Source: Thermohalobaculum sp039027855 | Lineage (GTDB): Bacteria > Pseudomonadota > Alphaproteobacteria > Rhodobacterales > Rhodobacteraceae | Assembly (NCBI GenBank): GCA_039027855.1 | Contig: JBCCJI010000017.1 | Coordinates: 1-64,000, forward strand | DNA length: 64,000 nucleotides | Direction: 5' to 3' | In this document: piece after piece, positions 41,030 to 49,447 of the stretch | Position numbering within the stretch: the stretch's first letter is position 1 | Layout of the letters: every line of letters begins with the position of its first letter | Program-made: the position numbers and the translations under genes | Notes under the pieces: model-generated | The model's input: the letters and a program-made list of their open reading frames with translations, nothing else | Told to the model about the DNA's origin: nothing | The model's database searches: none

Positions 41030-42064
41030 TCATTTCAACACGCTATCGCCGGCGCTCGATGCGACGGTGGCGGCACGGGCCGCTGCGGGCTTCACCGCCG
41101 CGCGCCGCGGGATCTCGCCGATGGCGCGCGGATCGGTGGGATAGGCACCGCGATAGGGGTGAAAACGGGCGCCCTTCAGCCAGAGCCTGAACGCGTGCCA
41201 ATGGATCGCGGCGATCACCTTGAGCGTCATCAAGGGATGCGCGGCCCAGGCGGCGATCAGCGCCCGGTCGGTCAGGGCGCGGCGCGCGCCGGTCTGCGTC
41301 GCGATCAACCAGTCCTGCCCCGGCGGATCGCCCGCGTGCCCCTGCCTGATCCGGATGGCAAGCCGCTCGCCCGGTCGGGCGAGCGTGAAGCGGTAGCGCT
41401 GCCCCATATCGAGGAAAGGCGAGACGAAAAACGCCTTGGCAGCGCCGTGCCGGGCGGGCGCGGGATCATCGGCATGGATCGCCAGCACATAGGGATGCTG
41501 ATCGCCGAACGTGTTCTTCACCTCATAGACCACGGCATAGACGCAGTCCCGCTCATCGAGGCACCAATAGACCGAGAGGGGATTGAAGGCATAGCCGAAG
41601 AGCCGCGGGAAACTCAGCAGCCAGATGCGCGCCGGGCGCGCGCTCAGACCGGCATCGACCAAGAGTGCCTCGACCCAGGGTCTCAGGTCGCTCCCGTCCC
41701 TTGGGCCATGGTCGCGCCGGTGAAAAGAGAGGAGCGCCCAACGGTCGAGAGCCAGCAACCTGAGCGGTCTGCAGGTCTCCTCCAGCCGGTCGATATCGAG
41801 TAGGAGCGAGAACACCCGGTAGCGAAACTGATGCAGGAAAGGGCGGAGACGCATATGCATGACATGGCCGCGGTAGATGCAGGCGGTGATCTGCTCGCGC
41901 GCCGTGCTGGCCTGCGCTTGCTCCTCCGACCGAGCGGCCGCATGCACCGATTGCCCGGCCTCAGCCCGGTGGGTCGTGGAGAGGGGCGCCTCGCCGAGGT
42001 CGCAGACCGCGGCCGTCTTGCCGGGGCGGCCCGCCGCGGCGCGCGGGTGAAGGCGCTGGTTCAC
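41030..42064 (-). CDS. DUF1365 family protein
   Basis: About 344 residues. ACIYRGHVMHMRLRPFLHQF, then RVFSLLLDIDRLEE and FGYAFNPLSVYWCLD define DUF1365, which regularly accompanies an amine-oxidase-like flavoprotein and a CFA-synthase-like methyltransferase, as here. Its GTG at 42064 overlaps the flavoprotein stop as GTGA, so the two are coupled. The first 90 residues look poorly conserved and low in complexity; a downstream start is possible. Function unproved, probably acyl-lipid modification. Confidence 0.82.
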   Translation of the reverse strand: MNQRLHPRAAAGRPGKTAAVCDLGEAPLSTTHRAEAGQSVHAAARSEEQAQASTAREQITACIYRGHVMHMRLRPFLHQFRYRVFSLLLDIDRLEETCRPLRLLALDRWALLSFHRRDHGPRDGSDLRPWVEALLVDAGLSARPARIWLLSFPRLFGYAFNPLSVYWCLDERDCVYAVVYEVKNTFGDQHPYVLAIHADDPAPARHGAAKAFFVSPFLDMGQRYRFTLARPGERLAIRIRQGHAGDPPGQDWLIATQTGARRALTDRALIAAWAAHPLMTLKVIAAIHWHAFRLWLKGARFHPYRGAYPTDPRAIGEIPRRAAVKPAAARAATVASSAGDSVLK

Positions 42065-43413
42065 TCGGCCGCCGCGGCCAGGGGTGGCGCCAACGGCTGG
42101 CCGGTGTCGCGCGCCCAGACCGGGCGTGCGCCGAGGGCCTCGGCCACGCGCAGGCCAGCGCGCAAACCGTCCTCGTGAAATCCGTAGCCGAGCCATGCCC
42201 CGGCATACCAGAGCCCGCCCCGTCCCTGCACGCCGTCCATCAGCCGCTGACCCTCGAAAGCCGCCTCGTCATAGAGCGGATGGGCCCAAGACGCCTCGGC
42301 ATAAGTCAGGGCGGGATCGGGCTCGATTGTGGGGTTCAGGCTGACAACCAGCAGGCGATCCTCGCGGATGCCCTGCAAACGGTTCATCCAATAGCTGACC
42401 TGTGCCGGGCGCCGGGCATCGGCCGCAGCGCCCTCGGACAAGAAGTTCCACGACGACCAGACCTTGCGCCGCTTTGGCATTAGGGCCGGATCTCCGTGCA
42501 GCACCGCGCGGTTATCCGATGTGCGAAAGCGCGCGAGCACGTCCTCCTGCGCCGCATCCGGCGCGCCGCCCGCGCGGATCAGAGCAAGCGCTTGCGGCGC
42601 GTGGCAGGCCATCACCACGGCGTCGAAACGCTCGGTCACGCCATCCTCGAAGCGCAATGCGGCCGGGCGCGCCGCACCGTCCCCGAGATCGCCGATCACC
42701 CCCCCCGAGACCGCGACGACGCGCCGGGCGGTATGGAGGCGGTCACCCAGTTTCGCGCGGATCCGGCGCACATACTGGATCGATCCACCCTCGACCGTGC
42801 GCCATCGCTGCGACGGCGCGAGACCCGTCATCAGGTCGTGGTTGACGAAGAAGCGCACGAAATTGGACGCCGGAAAGGCCAGCATCGCCTTGGTGGAGGT
42901 CGACCAGATCGCCCCGCCCATCGGGAGCAGAAAGCGGTCGCGGAACCAGTCGGAAAACCGCTCGGCCGCCAGCCAATCGGCCAAGCTCAGGCCATCCAGC
43001 GCGCCCGCCTCCAGCTGACCGGGCGCCGTGGTCTGGAAGCGGCGGATCTCGCGCAGACCGGCCACGTGGCGCAGGTCCAGCGCCCGCCAGCGCTGAGCGA
43101 ACAACGTATCGAGATTGTCGCAGGCATATTCATGCGCGCCGCCGTTCAGCGAGAAGCCGAACGACATGTCCGACCATGTCGAGGGCACGTCCAGATGCTC
43201 GAACAGGGCGCAGAGATTGGGGTAGTTCCGGGCGTTGAAGACGATGAAGCCGACATCCACCGGCTGCTCGCCATCGGGATACGGCACGGTCAGGGTGCAC
43301 GCGTGGCCGCCGGCCCGATCCTCGGCCTCGTAGAGGCTGACTTCATGGTCTGCCGACAGCGCCAGCCCCGCGCCGAGGCCGCTGATACCGGCGCCGACGA
43401 TTGCGATCTTCAT
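42061..43413 (-). CDS. Amine-oxidase-like FAD/NAD(P)-binding flavoprotein
   Basis: About 450 residues. The N-terminal FAD motif IAIVGAGISGLGAGLALSA is followed by AEDRAGGHACTLTVP, VDVGFIVFNARNYPNL and a C-terminal GLWYAGAWLGYGFHEDGL. This matches the flavoproteins linked with DUF1365 and CFA-like methyltransferases. In Rhodobacter this gene group is needed for lipid changes under singlet oxygen. The ATG at 43413 follows GAGGGGAAG; the frame upstream is open but non-homologous. It lies 176 nt after the photolyase gene. Confidence 0.85.
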   Translation of the reverse strand: MKIAIVGAGISGLGAGLALSADHEVSLYEAEDRAGGHACTLTVPYPDGEQPVDVGFIVFNARNYPNLCALFEHLDVPSTWSDMSFGFSLNGGAHEYACDNLDTLFAQRWRALDLRHVAGLREIRRFQTTAPGQLEAGALDGLSLADWLAAERFSDWFRDRFLLPMGGAIWSTSTKAMLAFPASNFVRFFVNHDLMTGLAPSQRWRTVEGGSIQYVRRIRAKLGDRLHTARRVVAVSGGVIGDLGDGAARPAALRFEDGVTERFDAVVMACHAPQALALIRAGGAPDAAQEDVLARFRTSDNRAVLHGDPALMPKRRKVWSSWNFLSEGAAADARRPAQVSYWMNRLQGIREDRLLVVSLNPTIEPDPALTYAEASWAHPLYDEAAFEGQRLMDGVQGRGGLWYAGAWLGYGFHEDGLRAGLRVAEALGARPVWARDTGQPLAPPLAAAAE

Positions 43414-43589
43414 GGGTCGTCTTCCCCTCGTCTTTCCCTCGGCCGGCCCCTCGGCCCGCAGTACCGCCGTCCCGTAGCACCGCTGGGGCGGATGCCCCGC
43501 TGCGGTCTCAGCCCCAGATGCGCCTCGCCGCGCCGACAGCGTGTCCCGCAGCGCCACCGGGGCGATGCCACGCCTTGCGCTGCGTGGCG

Positions 43590-45044
43590 CTACCGCCGCC
43601 TCTCGGCATAGGCGGCGAGCGCGCGCTCGCGCCCTTCCTTGTGTCCGATCACCGGCGCCGGGTAGGCGGCGGCGGGATCGAGATCCCAGGCGCGCGGCAC
43701 CGCCTCGAAGAAGGCGAGCGCATCTTGATGTGGGTTACTTCGTCCCTCGGCAAGGAAGCGGTTTCGATAGTCTGCATTTTTATCGAACTTGTCCGCCTGG
43801 GTGATGGGGTTGAAGACGCGGAAATACGGTGCCGCATCGGGGCCCGAGCCGGCAGCCCATTGCCAGCCCATGCTATTCGCGGCGATGTCCCAGTCGATCA
43901 GGCAGTCGCGAAACCAGGCCTCGCCGATCTTCCAATGGGTCATCAGATGCTTGGTCAGAAGGCTCGCGGTCAGCATGCGCATCCGGTTGTGCATCCGGCC
44001 GGTCACGTACATCTCGCGCATGCCGGCATCGACCATTTCATAGCCGGTCATGCCGCGGCGCCAGGCTTCGGCGTCCTCGTTGTCCTCGCGCCAGGGAAAG
44101 CTGTCCCACTCCTCGCGCCAGTTGCCCGTGGCGATGCGCGGCGTGTGGTAGAGGAGATGGTAGGAGAACTCGCGCCAGGCGATCTCCTGCAGGAAGACCT
44201 CGGCGCTTTCGGCCGGCTTGCCCGAGAGCGTGTCGAAGCGGGCGCGCGCCTCGGCCCAAGCGCGCCGGGGCGACAGCTCGCCGGTCGCGAAATTCTCGCT
44301 CAGATTGGACGTGCCGGCGATCGCGGGGCGGTCGCGGCCAGCGGCATAGGTCTCGATCGTCCCGGCGACAAAACGGTCGAGCCGTGCCCGGGCATTGGCC
44401 TCGCCGACATTGGCATGTGCCTCGACGATGGCAGCGCCTCGGCGCATCGCCCGTTCCAGCCCCCAATCCGCCAGGTCGTCGCTGCGCGGCCAGGTATCGG
44501 GCGCCGCAAGATCGCGCGGCGCATCGAGCGGCTCGCCCGGGTCGCGCCCGCGCACCGCCTTCCAGAACGGCGTGTAGACCTTGTAGAAGCCGCCCTGTCC
44601 CGTCTCCACCGTCCAGGGTTCAAACAGCAGCGACCCATTGACGGACTGAGCATCCAGGCCACGCTCCTTGAATGCCTTCTTGACCGCGGTGTCGCGGGCG
44701 ATCGCATCGCCGTCGTATTGCCGGGCCCAGACGATGCCGCGCGCGCCCGTCTCCTCGGCGAGGGTGAGCAGCGTCGCCTCCGCAGGACCACGGCGCAGGA
44801 TCAGCCGGCTTCCCGACGCCTTGAGCCCGTTCGCCAGATCCGCGAGGCTTTTGGAAAGACGCCATTTCGGCGCAGCGCCGTACTGTGCCTCGACCACCTC
44901 ATCGAGCACGTAGACCGGGATGACCGGGCCACCCGAAGACAACGCCGCATGCAGCGCCGGATTGTCATCAAGGCGGAGATCCCGCCGGAGCCAGAGCAGC
45001 GTCGGAGGGCTGTCCGATGGGATGGGAGCTCGGGTTTCGGTCAA
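43590..45044 (-). CDS. phr: Deoxyribodipyrimidine photolyase
   Basis: 484 residues. The N-terminal LLWLRRDLRLDDNPALHAAL marks the photolyase antenna domain and the C-terminal FAD domain shows FLQEIAWREFSYHLLYH, RMHNRMRMLTASLLTKHL and NSMGWQWAAGSGPDAAPYFR. It repairs UV-induced cyclobutane dimers using light. A TTG at 45044 starts the frame after a GAGAG stretch. A photolyase gene belongs to the RpoE singlet-oxygen regulon in Rhodobacter; no clear RpoE promoter was found in front of this one. Confidence 0.93.
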   Translation of the reverse strand: MTETRAPIPSDSPPTLLWLRRDLRLDDNPALHAALSSGGPVIPVYVLDEVVEAQYGAAPKWRLSKSLADLANGLKASGSRLILRRGPAEATLLTLAEETGARGIVWARQYDGDAIARDTAVKKAFKERGLDAQSVNGSLLFEPWTVETGQGGFYKVYTPFWKAVRGRDPGEPLDAPRDLAAPDTWPRSDDLADWGLERAMRRGAAIVEAHANVGEANARARLDRFVAGTIETYAAGRDRPAIAGTSNLSENFATGELSPRRAWAEARARFDTLSGKPAESAEVFLQEIAWREFSYHLLYHTPRIATGNWREEWDSFPWREDNEDAEAWRRGMTGYEMVDAGMREMYVTGRMHNRMRMLTASLLTKHLMTHWKIGEAWFRDCLIDWDIAANSMGWQWAAGSGPDAAPYFRVFNPITQADKFDKNADYRNRFLAEGRSNPHQDALAFFEAVPRAWDLDPAAAYPAPVIGHKEGRERALAAYAERRR

Positions 45045-45214
45045 TGGTCGCTCTCGCGGCTGATGCTCGTCGGCAAGACTGCCCCGCGATATCGTTCACG
45101 CATGGGGCAATCCGCGTGTCGTGGCGCGAGATGGCGCGAGGTTATGGAACATCAATGCTCGATATGGCCGGAAGACGCCTTATTGTTGCGCGTCAGGGAA
45201 CTGTGGGGGGTGCC

Positions 45215-45538
45215 GTGACTGTAATACCGTTCGATCCGACCCGTCGGGACCAAGCAGACACTGCGCCCGGGCGCCTGCCGTTTCGCCAGGATGGCGAGGG
45301 TGCCGCCACGCCTCAGAGCGCGAACAGCCATGGGTCATTGGCAGGCGGTGGACGGGCCCGCAGCGCCACCGCTGCCCTTGCGATTGCAGAGGCCAAAGTG
45401 GCCACGCTGGAGAGAACCCTCCTCAAGACCCTGCGTGAGAATGCACGCAACCGCCTTCGCGCGGAGCAGGCTGAGGCGGCGCTTAAGCGTCTTGGTGTCG
45501 ATCCATCGGATCTCACCGACCCGGCGGGTCTGCGTTGA
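45215..45538 (+). CDS. Small coiled-coil protein, unrecognised
   Basis: About 107 residues from a GTG preceded by GGGGGG; longer in-frame versions begin at 45164, 45155 or 45017, the last overlapping the divergent photolyase gene. The start MTVIPFDPTRRDQ is followed by a Gly/Ser-rich part and a C-terminal coiled coil (ATAALAIAEAKVATLERTLL, KTLRENARNRLRAEQAEA). No signal peptide. Function unknown; it may oligomerise through the coil. It ends 22 nt before the stop of the convergent EutA-like gene. Confidence 0.5.
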   Translation: MTVIPFDPTRRDQADTAPGRLPFRQDGEGAATPQSANSHGSLAGGGRARSATAALAIAEAKVATLERTLLKTLRENARNRLRAEQAEAALKRLGVDPSDLTDPAGLR

Positions 45539-45560
45539 GGATCAGGCGAGCGCTGCTGAC

Positions 45561-46340
45561 TTAGACCGCGAGCCGGCGACGCACGGCGTGCGCCAGGGCC
45601 CCATTCGACGTCACCACCGGCAGGGCGAGCGCGCGGGAAAGCGGCGCCGCCAGCCCGGCGGTCGCGAGGCCGGTACAGCAGATGAACACCGCCTCCGACG
45701 CCGGGTGGCGCGCCTCGTGGGCAGCCTGGCTCAGCTGCGCGCGCGTCAGGGCGTTGATCTCCCGGTCGCCCGGACAGCCGAGGGTGACGACACGGTCCAG
45801 GACGAGACCCGCGCCCTCGAAATGAGCGGCGACCATGGCGGCGGTATCTACCCGGTAGGGCATGACCATCGAGATCCGCCGTGCGCCACGCACGGCCAGC
45901 GCCGCGAGCACCGCGCCCACAGGTTCGATCACCGGTGCGGGTGACAGCGCCTCGCGGGATCGGGGCGCCGCGGCAAGACGACCCTTGGTGATCGCCTCGG
46001 TCACGGCCTCGCGGCCAATCGCGATGGTGCCCGACGTGCAGGAATAGACAATGGCACTGAGAGATCGCGCCGGCAGCAACAGACCGGCGGCATGCTCCAG
46101 CCGCGGTCCCATGTCGGCGAGCGTTTCGGGCGTGAGCTCGGCGTCGACGGCGACACGTGTCGGCTGCAGCCGGATCCCCCGTCCCAGATGCTCTGCTAGG
46201 TCTTCGCCGCCGACCGCATCGGTGGCGAGGCCGATAAAGCCGATCTCGACCGGCTGGATCGTGCCTTCCGTGCGGCGAGGGTCGGGGATCAGCGTTTCGA
46301 TCTCAGCATTCCGCGTGTCCATGGGCGTATCCTGCCCCAT
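45561..46340 (-). CDS. EutA-like / Asp-Glu racemase superfamily protein
   Basis: About 259 residues. FIGLATDAVGGEDL, SAIVYSCTSGTIAIGREA and AVFICCTGLATAGLAAPL give the two-cysteine pattern of the maleate isomerase / arylmalonate decarboxylase / ectoine-utilisation EutA group. The two Cys lie on opposite halves of the fold, as in racemases. The real substrate is not known; no ectoine or maleate genes adjoin it. The ATG at 46340 follows GAGGGGAGA. It is divergent from the BrkB-type gene. Confidence 0.72.
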   Translation of the reverse strand: MGQDTPMDTRNAEIETLIPDPRRTEGTIQPVEIGFIGLATDAVGGEDLAEHLGRGIRLQPTRVAVDAELTPETLADMGPRLEHAAGLLLPARSLSAIVYSCTSGTIAIGREAVTEAITKGRLAAAPRSREALSPAPVIEPVGAVLAALAVRGARRISMVMPYRVDTAAMVAAHFEGAGLVLDRVVTLGCPGDREINALTRAQLSQAAHEARHPASEAVFICCTGLATAGLAAPLSRALALPVVTSNGALAHAVRRRLAV

Positions 46341-46459
46341 TCTCCCCTCGGTTGCATCGAAAACCGTTCGCACATCCTGGACGGTCGCCGTGGGCTGAGA
46401 CGACGAAGACGGGTCACAAGATCGATGACGGACAGGACAAAGCTGTGCAGGATCGCGCC

Positions 46460-47827
46460 ATGGCTGAGAAGGACGATAGTGCCGTGACAGCACCCCAGGG
46501 CGCAGAGCCCGACGCCCCAGCAGCGCATGTCCCGGCCCCTGACATCGGCGATGCCGACACCAACGCCGACGCAAGCCCCGACACTGGCCCCGACACTGGC
46601 CCCGACACTGGCCCCGACACTGGCCCCGACAGCCATGCCGACCGTCGCTCGACGGCGAGCGGCGCCACGCCCCAGGCGCCACCAAGCGATGAGGTCGCAA
46701 AGGACGTGGCCGGGCCGGTAGCGCATGAAGAGCCCCCGTCGGCAGAGGCTGCAGAGGCGGACGGGGCGGCGGTCGACGAGAGCGCCGAGCGCCCGGCGAG
46801 CCCCCGGGCCTTCGGCTGGCGCGACTGGATGATCGTCGGCAAGGGCGTGTTTCGTGAGATGGGCGAAAACGAACTTACGCTCGTGGCGGCGGGTGTCGCC
46901 TTCTACGGTTTTCTCGCGATCTTTCCGATGATCGCGGCGATGGTTGCCCTCTATGGCCTGCTGCTCGACCCTCAGACCCTCGAAAGCCAGCTTGCGGCCC
47001 TGAAGGAGATCATGCCGCCCGGTGGGTATGCCATCCTCGAGGGCCAGATGCGCGGTATCGCCTCGGCCGGGCCCACATCACTTGGCTATGCCTCCATCCT
47101 CAGCCTCGTGCTGACGCTCTGGACCGCGCGCGCCGGGGTCGGCGCGCTGATCCGGGGGCTCAACATCGTGTTCAAGGTGACGGTGAAGCGGAACTTCATC
47201 GTCAACATGATCGTGCCCTATGCGCTGACGCTCCTCGTGCTGCTGGTGGCAGTGCTGGCGACCGCGGCGGTGGTCGTCCTGCCGGGGGCCATGGCGGCGT
47301 TCAACGCGCTCTCGCCGGTCGAGATGACCTGGGCGACAGAATGGCTGCTGCGGTTCTCGCGCTGGCCGATCCTGCTTGGCATGCTCATCCTGGCGATCGG
47401 CGTTCTGTACCGCTTTGGCCCGGCCGAGCCACGGCCGCGCTTTGTCTGGCTCAGCCACGGGGCGATCTTCGCCATCGCGCTCTGGATCGCGGGCTCGGTG
47501 CTGTTCTCCTACTACGTGCGCAATTTCGGCACCTACAACGAAACCTATGGCTCGCTCGGCGCCATCGTGGGCCTGTTGATGTGGCTCTACCTCTCGGCGC
47601 TGATCGTTCTGCTGGGGGGCGAGATCAACGCCCAGATCGAGTTTCGCCTATTCGGCGAGCCGCATGAGCGCGACCCGGCGCTCCGCAAAAGCTGGCGCAA
47701 AGTGTCGTCCTTCGCCCGTCGCGACAAACCGGTGGCAGAGGACGATAATCGAAAGGCCACCTTAGGGGTCGGCGCCACGGGGGAGAACAGCCTTGGCGCC
47801 GGAGGGAGCGGGTCTGCGATGCCCTGA
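46460..47827 (+). CDS. YihY/BrkB-family inner membrane protein
   Basis: About 455 residues. An acidic hydrophilic N terminus with a DTGP repeat (residues about 40-55) precedes a six-helix membrane domain: ENELTLVAAGVAFYGFLAIF, ALYGLLLDPQTLESQL, VPYALTLLVLLVAVLATA and a late YGSLGAIVGLLMWLYLSALI. This is the BrkB/YihY family of inner membrane proteins, function not settled. The ATG at 46460 follows AGGA. The gene is divergent from the EutA-like gene. Confidence 0.87.
   Translation: MAEKDDSAVTAPQGAEPDAPAAHVPAPDIGDADTNADASPDTGPDTGPDTGPDTGPDSHADRRSTASGATPQAPPSDEVAKDVAGPVAHEEPPSAEAAEADGAAVDESAERPASPRAFGWRDWMIVGKGVFREMGENELTLVAAGVAFYGFLAIFPMIAAMVALYGLLLDPQTLESQLAALKEIMPPGGYAILEGQMRGIASAGPTSLGYASILSLVLTLWTARAGVGALIRGLNIVFKVTVKRNFIVNMIVPYALTLLVLLVAVLATAAVVVLPGAMAAFNALSPVEMTWATEWLLRFSRWPILLGMLILAIGVLYRFGPAEPRPRFVWLSHGAIFAIALWIAGSVLFSYYVRNFGTYNETYGSLGAIVGLLMWLYLSALIVLLGGEINAQIEFRLFGEPHERDPALRKSWRKVSSFARRDKPVAEDDNRKATLGVGATGENSLGAGGSGSAMP
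46578..46625 (+). repeat. Perfect 12-bp coding tandem repeat (4 copies)
   Basis: Four identical units CCGACACTGGCC encode (DTGP)4 in the cytoplasmic N-terminal tail of the BrkB-type protein. Identity at the DNA level suggests recent expansion. Confidence 0.88.
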
Positions 47828-48129
47828 GCGGGCTGACCGTGGCGGCGGGCGCTCCCCTGTGCCGCACTAAGCTTTCGGATCGCCCTCTCATCGTCCCTCA
47901 CCCGGCCATCAACTCGATGTGAAACCGCGGGCTTCCCTGTCGGCGCCCGGGCGGGAGGGTGGTAGCCGTCTACCGGGCTGACACCATGTCGCGCCGCAGA
48001 CGCTCGCGCATCGCCATCCACGCCCTTCGCAGGATGGGCTGGCGCGCGGCGAGGGCCTAGTCTGCATCGCCGGCAACGGCCGAATTGAAGACCACGCGTG
48101 TCGCACACGCATCCGATGGGAGACTGACC
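47828..48129. other. Intergenic region, BrkB-type gene / ABC transporter
   Basis: About 300 bp with a small inverted repeat GGTAG-CCGT-CTACC near 47960 and a CGCCCGGGCG palindrome near 47942. No TPP riboswitch element, RNA gene or other repeat was recognised. It should contain the promoter of the transporter operon. Confidence 0.45.
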
Positions 48130-49356
48130 ATGATCCGGCGTACCGCCCTTGCCCTCGTACTGGCGTCGATCGGCACCCTACCCGCGCTCGGGCCCGCCAC
48201 GGCCGAAGCGCCGGATCCGAACAACTGGCAGGCCGTGTTGGAGGCAGCGGAGGGTCAGACGGTCTACTGGCATGCCTGGGGCGGGGATGCGCGGATCAAT
48301 GCCTATATCGCCTGGGCCGGCGAGACGGTGGAGGAGCGGTTCGGCGTTACGGTCAACCACGTCAAGCTCTCGGATACGGCCGAGGCGGTGAGCCGCGTCC
48401 TCGCCGAGAAAACCGCCGGCACCGACACCGGCGGCGCGGTCGACCTCGTCTGGATCAACGGTGAGAACTTCGCCGCGATGAAAGAGGCCGATCTGCTGCG
48501 CAGCCCGTGGGCCGAGGCACTGCCGAATTGGCAGTATGTCGATGTCGCGGGCAAGCCGACTGTGATCAACGACTTCTCGGTGCCGACCGATGGGCTCGAA
48601 GCGCCCTGGGGCATGGCGCAGTTGACGTTCTTCTACGACACCGCCGTGACCGCCGACCCGCCGCGCTCGATCCCCGCGCTCCTCGACTGGGCGCGCGAAA
48701 ACCCCGGGCGCTTCGCCTATCCCGAGCCACCCGATTTCACCGGCTCCACCTTTCTGAAGCAGGCGCTTTATGCGCTGATCGAGGACCCATCGGTGCTGCA
48801 GGCCCCGGTGGAGGAGGCCAGCTACGACGACGCGGTCGCGCCGCTTTGGACCTATCTGGATGCGCTGACACCCAACCTGTGGCGCGAGGGCGCCGCCTAT
48901 CCGCAGAACGGCGCGGCACTCCGCCAGCTCATGGCCGATGGCGAGATCGAGATCGGCTACAGCTTCTACCCCTCCGAGGCCTCGGCCGCGATTGCGAACT
49001 TCGAGCTGCCGGACACGGTGCGGAGCTTCGTCCTTGAGGGCGGCACCATCGGCAACACGCATTTCGTGGCGATCCCCTACAACGCCTCGGCCCATGCCGG
49101 TGCGCTCGTGCTCGCCGACTTCCTGATGGGGCCCGAGGCGCAGGCGAGGAAGCAGGACCCGGTTCATTGGGGCGATTTCACCGTGCTCGACGTTGCGGCG
49201 CTGCAGGGGGAGGACAAGGCCCGTTTCGCAGCGCTTGATCTCGGCATCGCGACGCTCAGCCCCGAGGAAATGGGCGCCGCCCTGCCCGAGCCGCATCCGA
49301 GCTGGATGGTCCGCATCGAACAGGACTGGCTGTCGCGCTACGGCGTCGGCCAGTAA
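48130..49356 (+). CDS. ABC transporter substrate-binding protein (YnjB-like)
   Basis: About 408 residues. A signal peptide (TALALVLASIGTLPALGP) leads to a type-2 periplasmic binding fold: VYWHAWGGDARINAYIAWAG, VDLVWINGENFAAMKEADLL, APWGMAQLTFFYDTA and TIGNTHFVAIPYNASAHA match YnjB, a family proposed to bind thiamine-like or other small ligands. The ATG at 48130 follows GGGAG. It heads a three-gene ABC transporter operon with permease and ATPase. Confidence 0.83.
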   Translation: MIRRTALALVLASIGTLPALGPATAEAPDPNNWQAVLEAAEGQTVYWHAWGGDARINAYIAWAGETVEERFGVTVNHVKLSDTAEAVSRVLAEKTAGTDTGGAVDLVWINGENFAAMKEADLLRSPWAEALPNWQYVDVAGKPTVINDFSVPTDGLEAPWGMAQLTFFYDTAVTADPPRSIPALLDWARENPGRFAYPEPPDFTGSTFLKQALYALIEDPSVLQAPVEEASYDDAVAPLWTYLDALTPNLWREGAAYPQNGAALRQLMADGEIEIGYSFYPSEASAAIANFELPDTVRSFVLEGGTIGNTHFVAIPYNASAHAGALVLADFLMGPEAQARKQDPVHWGDFTVLDVAALQGEDKARFAALDLGIATLSPEEMGAALPEPHPSWMVRIEQDWLSRYGVGQ

Positions 49357-49447
49357 CCGGCCTGCCAGGGCGAGATGAGCAGGTCCTTGTGAAGCGCCCC
49401 AGTCGGGCCCGGTGCTCGGGCGCTGTGCATGAGCGCCGGGCGCGGGT

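Noticed and set aside
45147..45175. EcfG-type promoter (GGAAC) before the coiled-coil gene
   Set aside because: No CGTT-like -10 at the right distance.
30894..46625. Short tandem arrays as CRISPR
   Set aside because: All are in-frame coding repeats of 12 or 15 bp without spacers.
47828..48129. TPP riboswitch before the YnjB-like gene
   Set aside because: No CUGAGA-type THI element visible.
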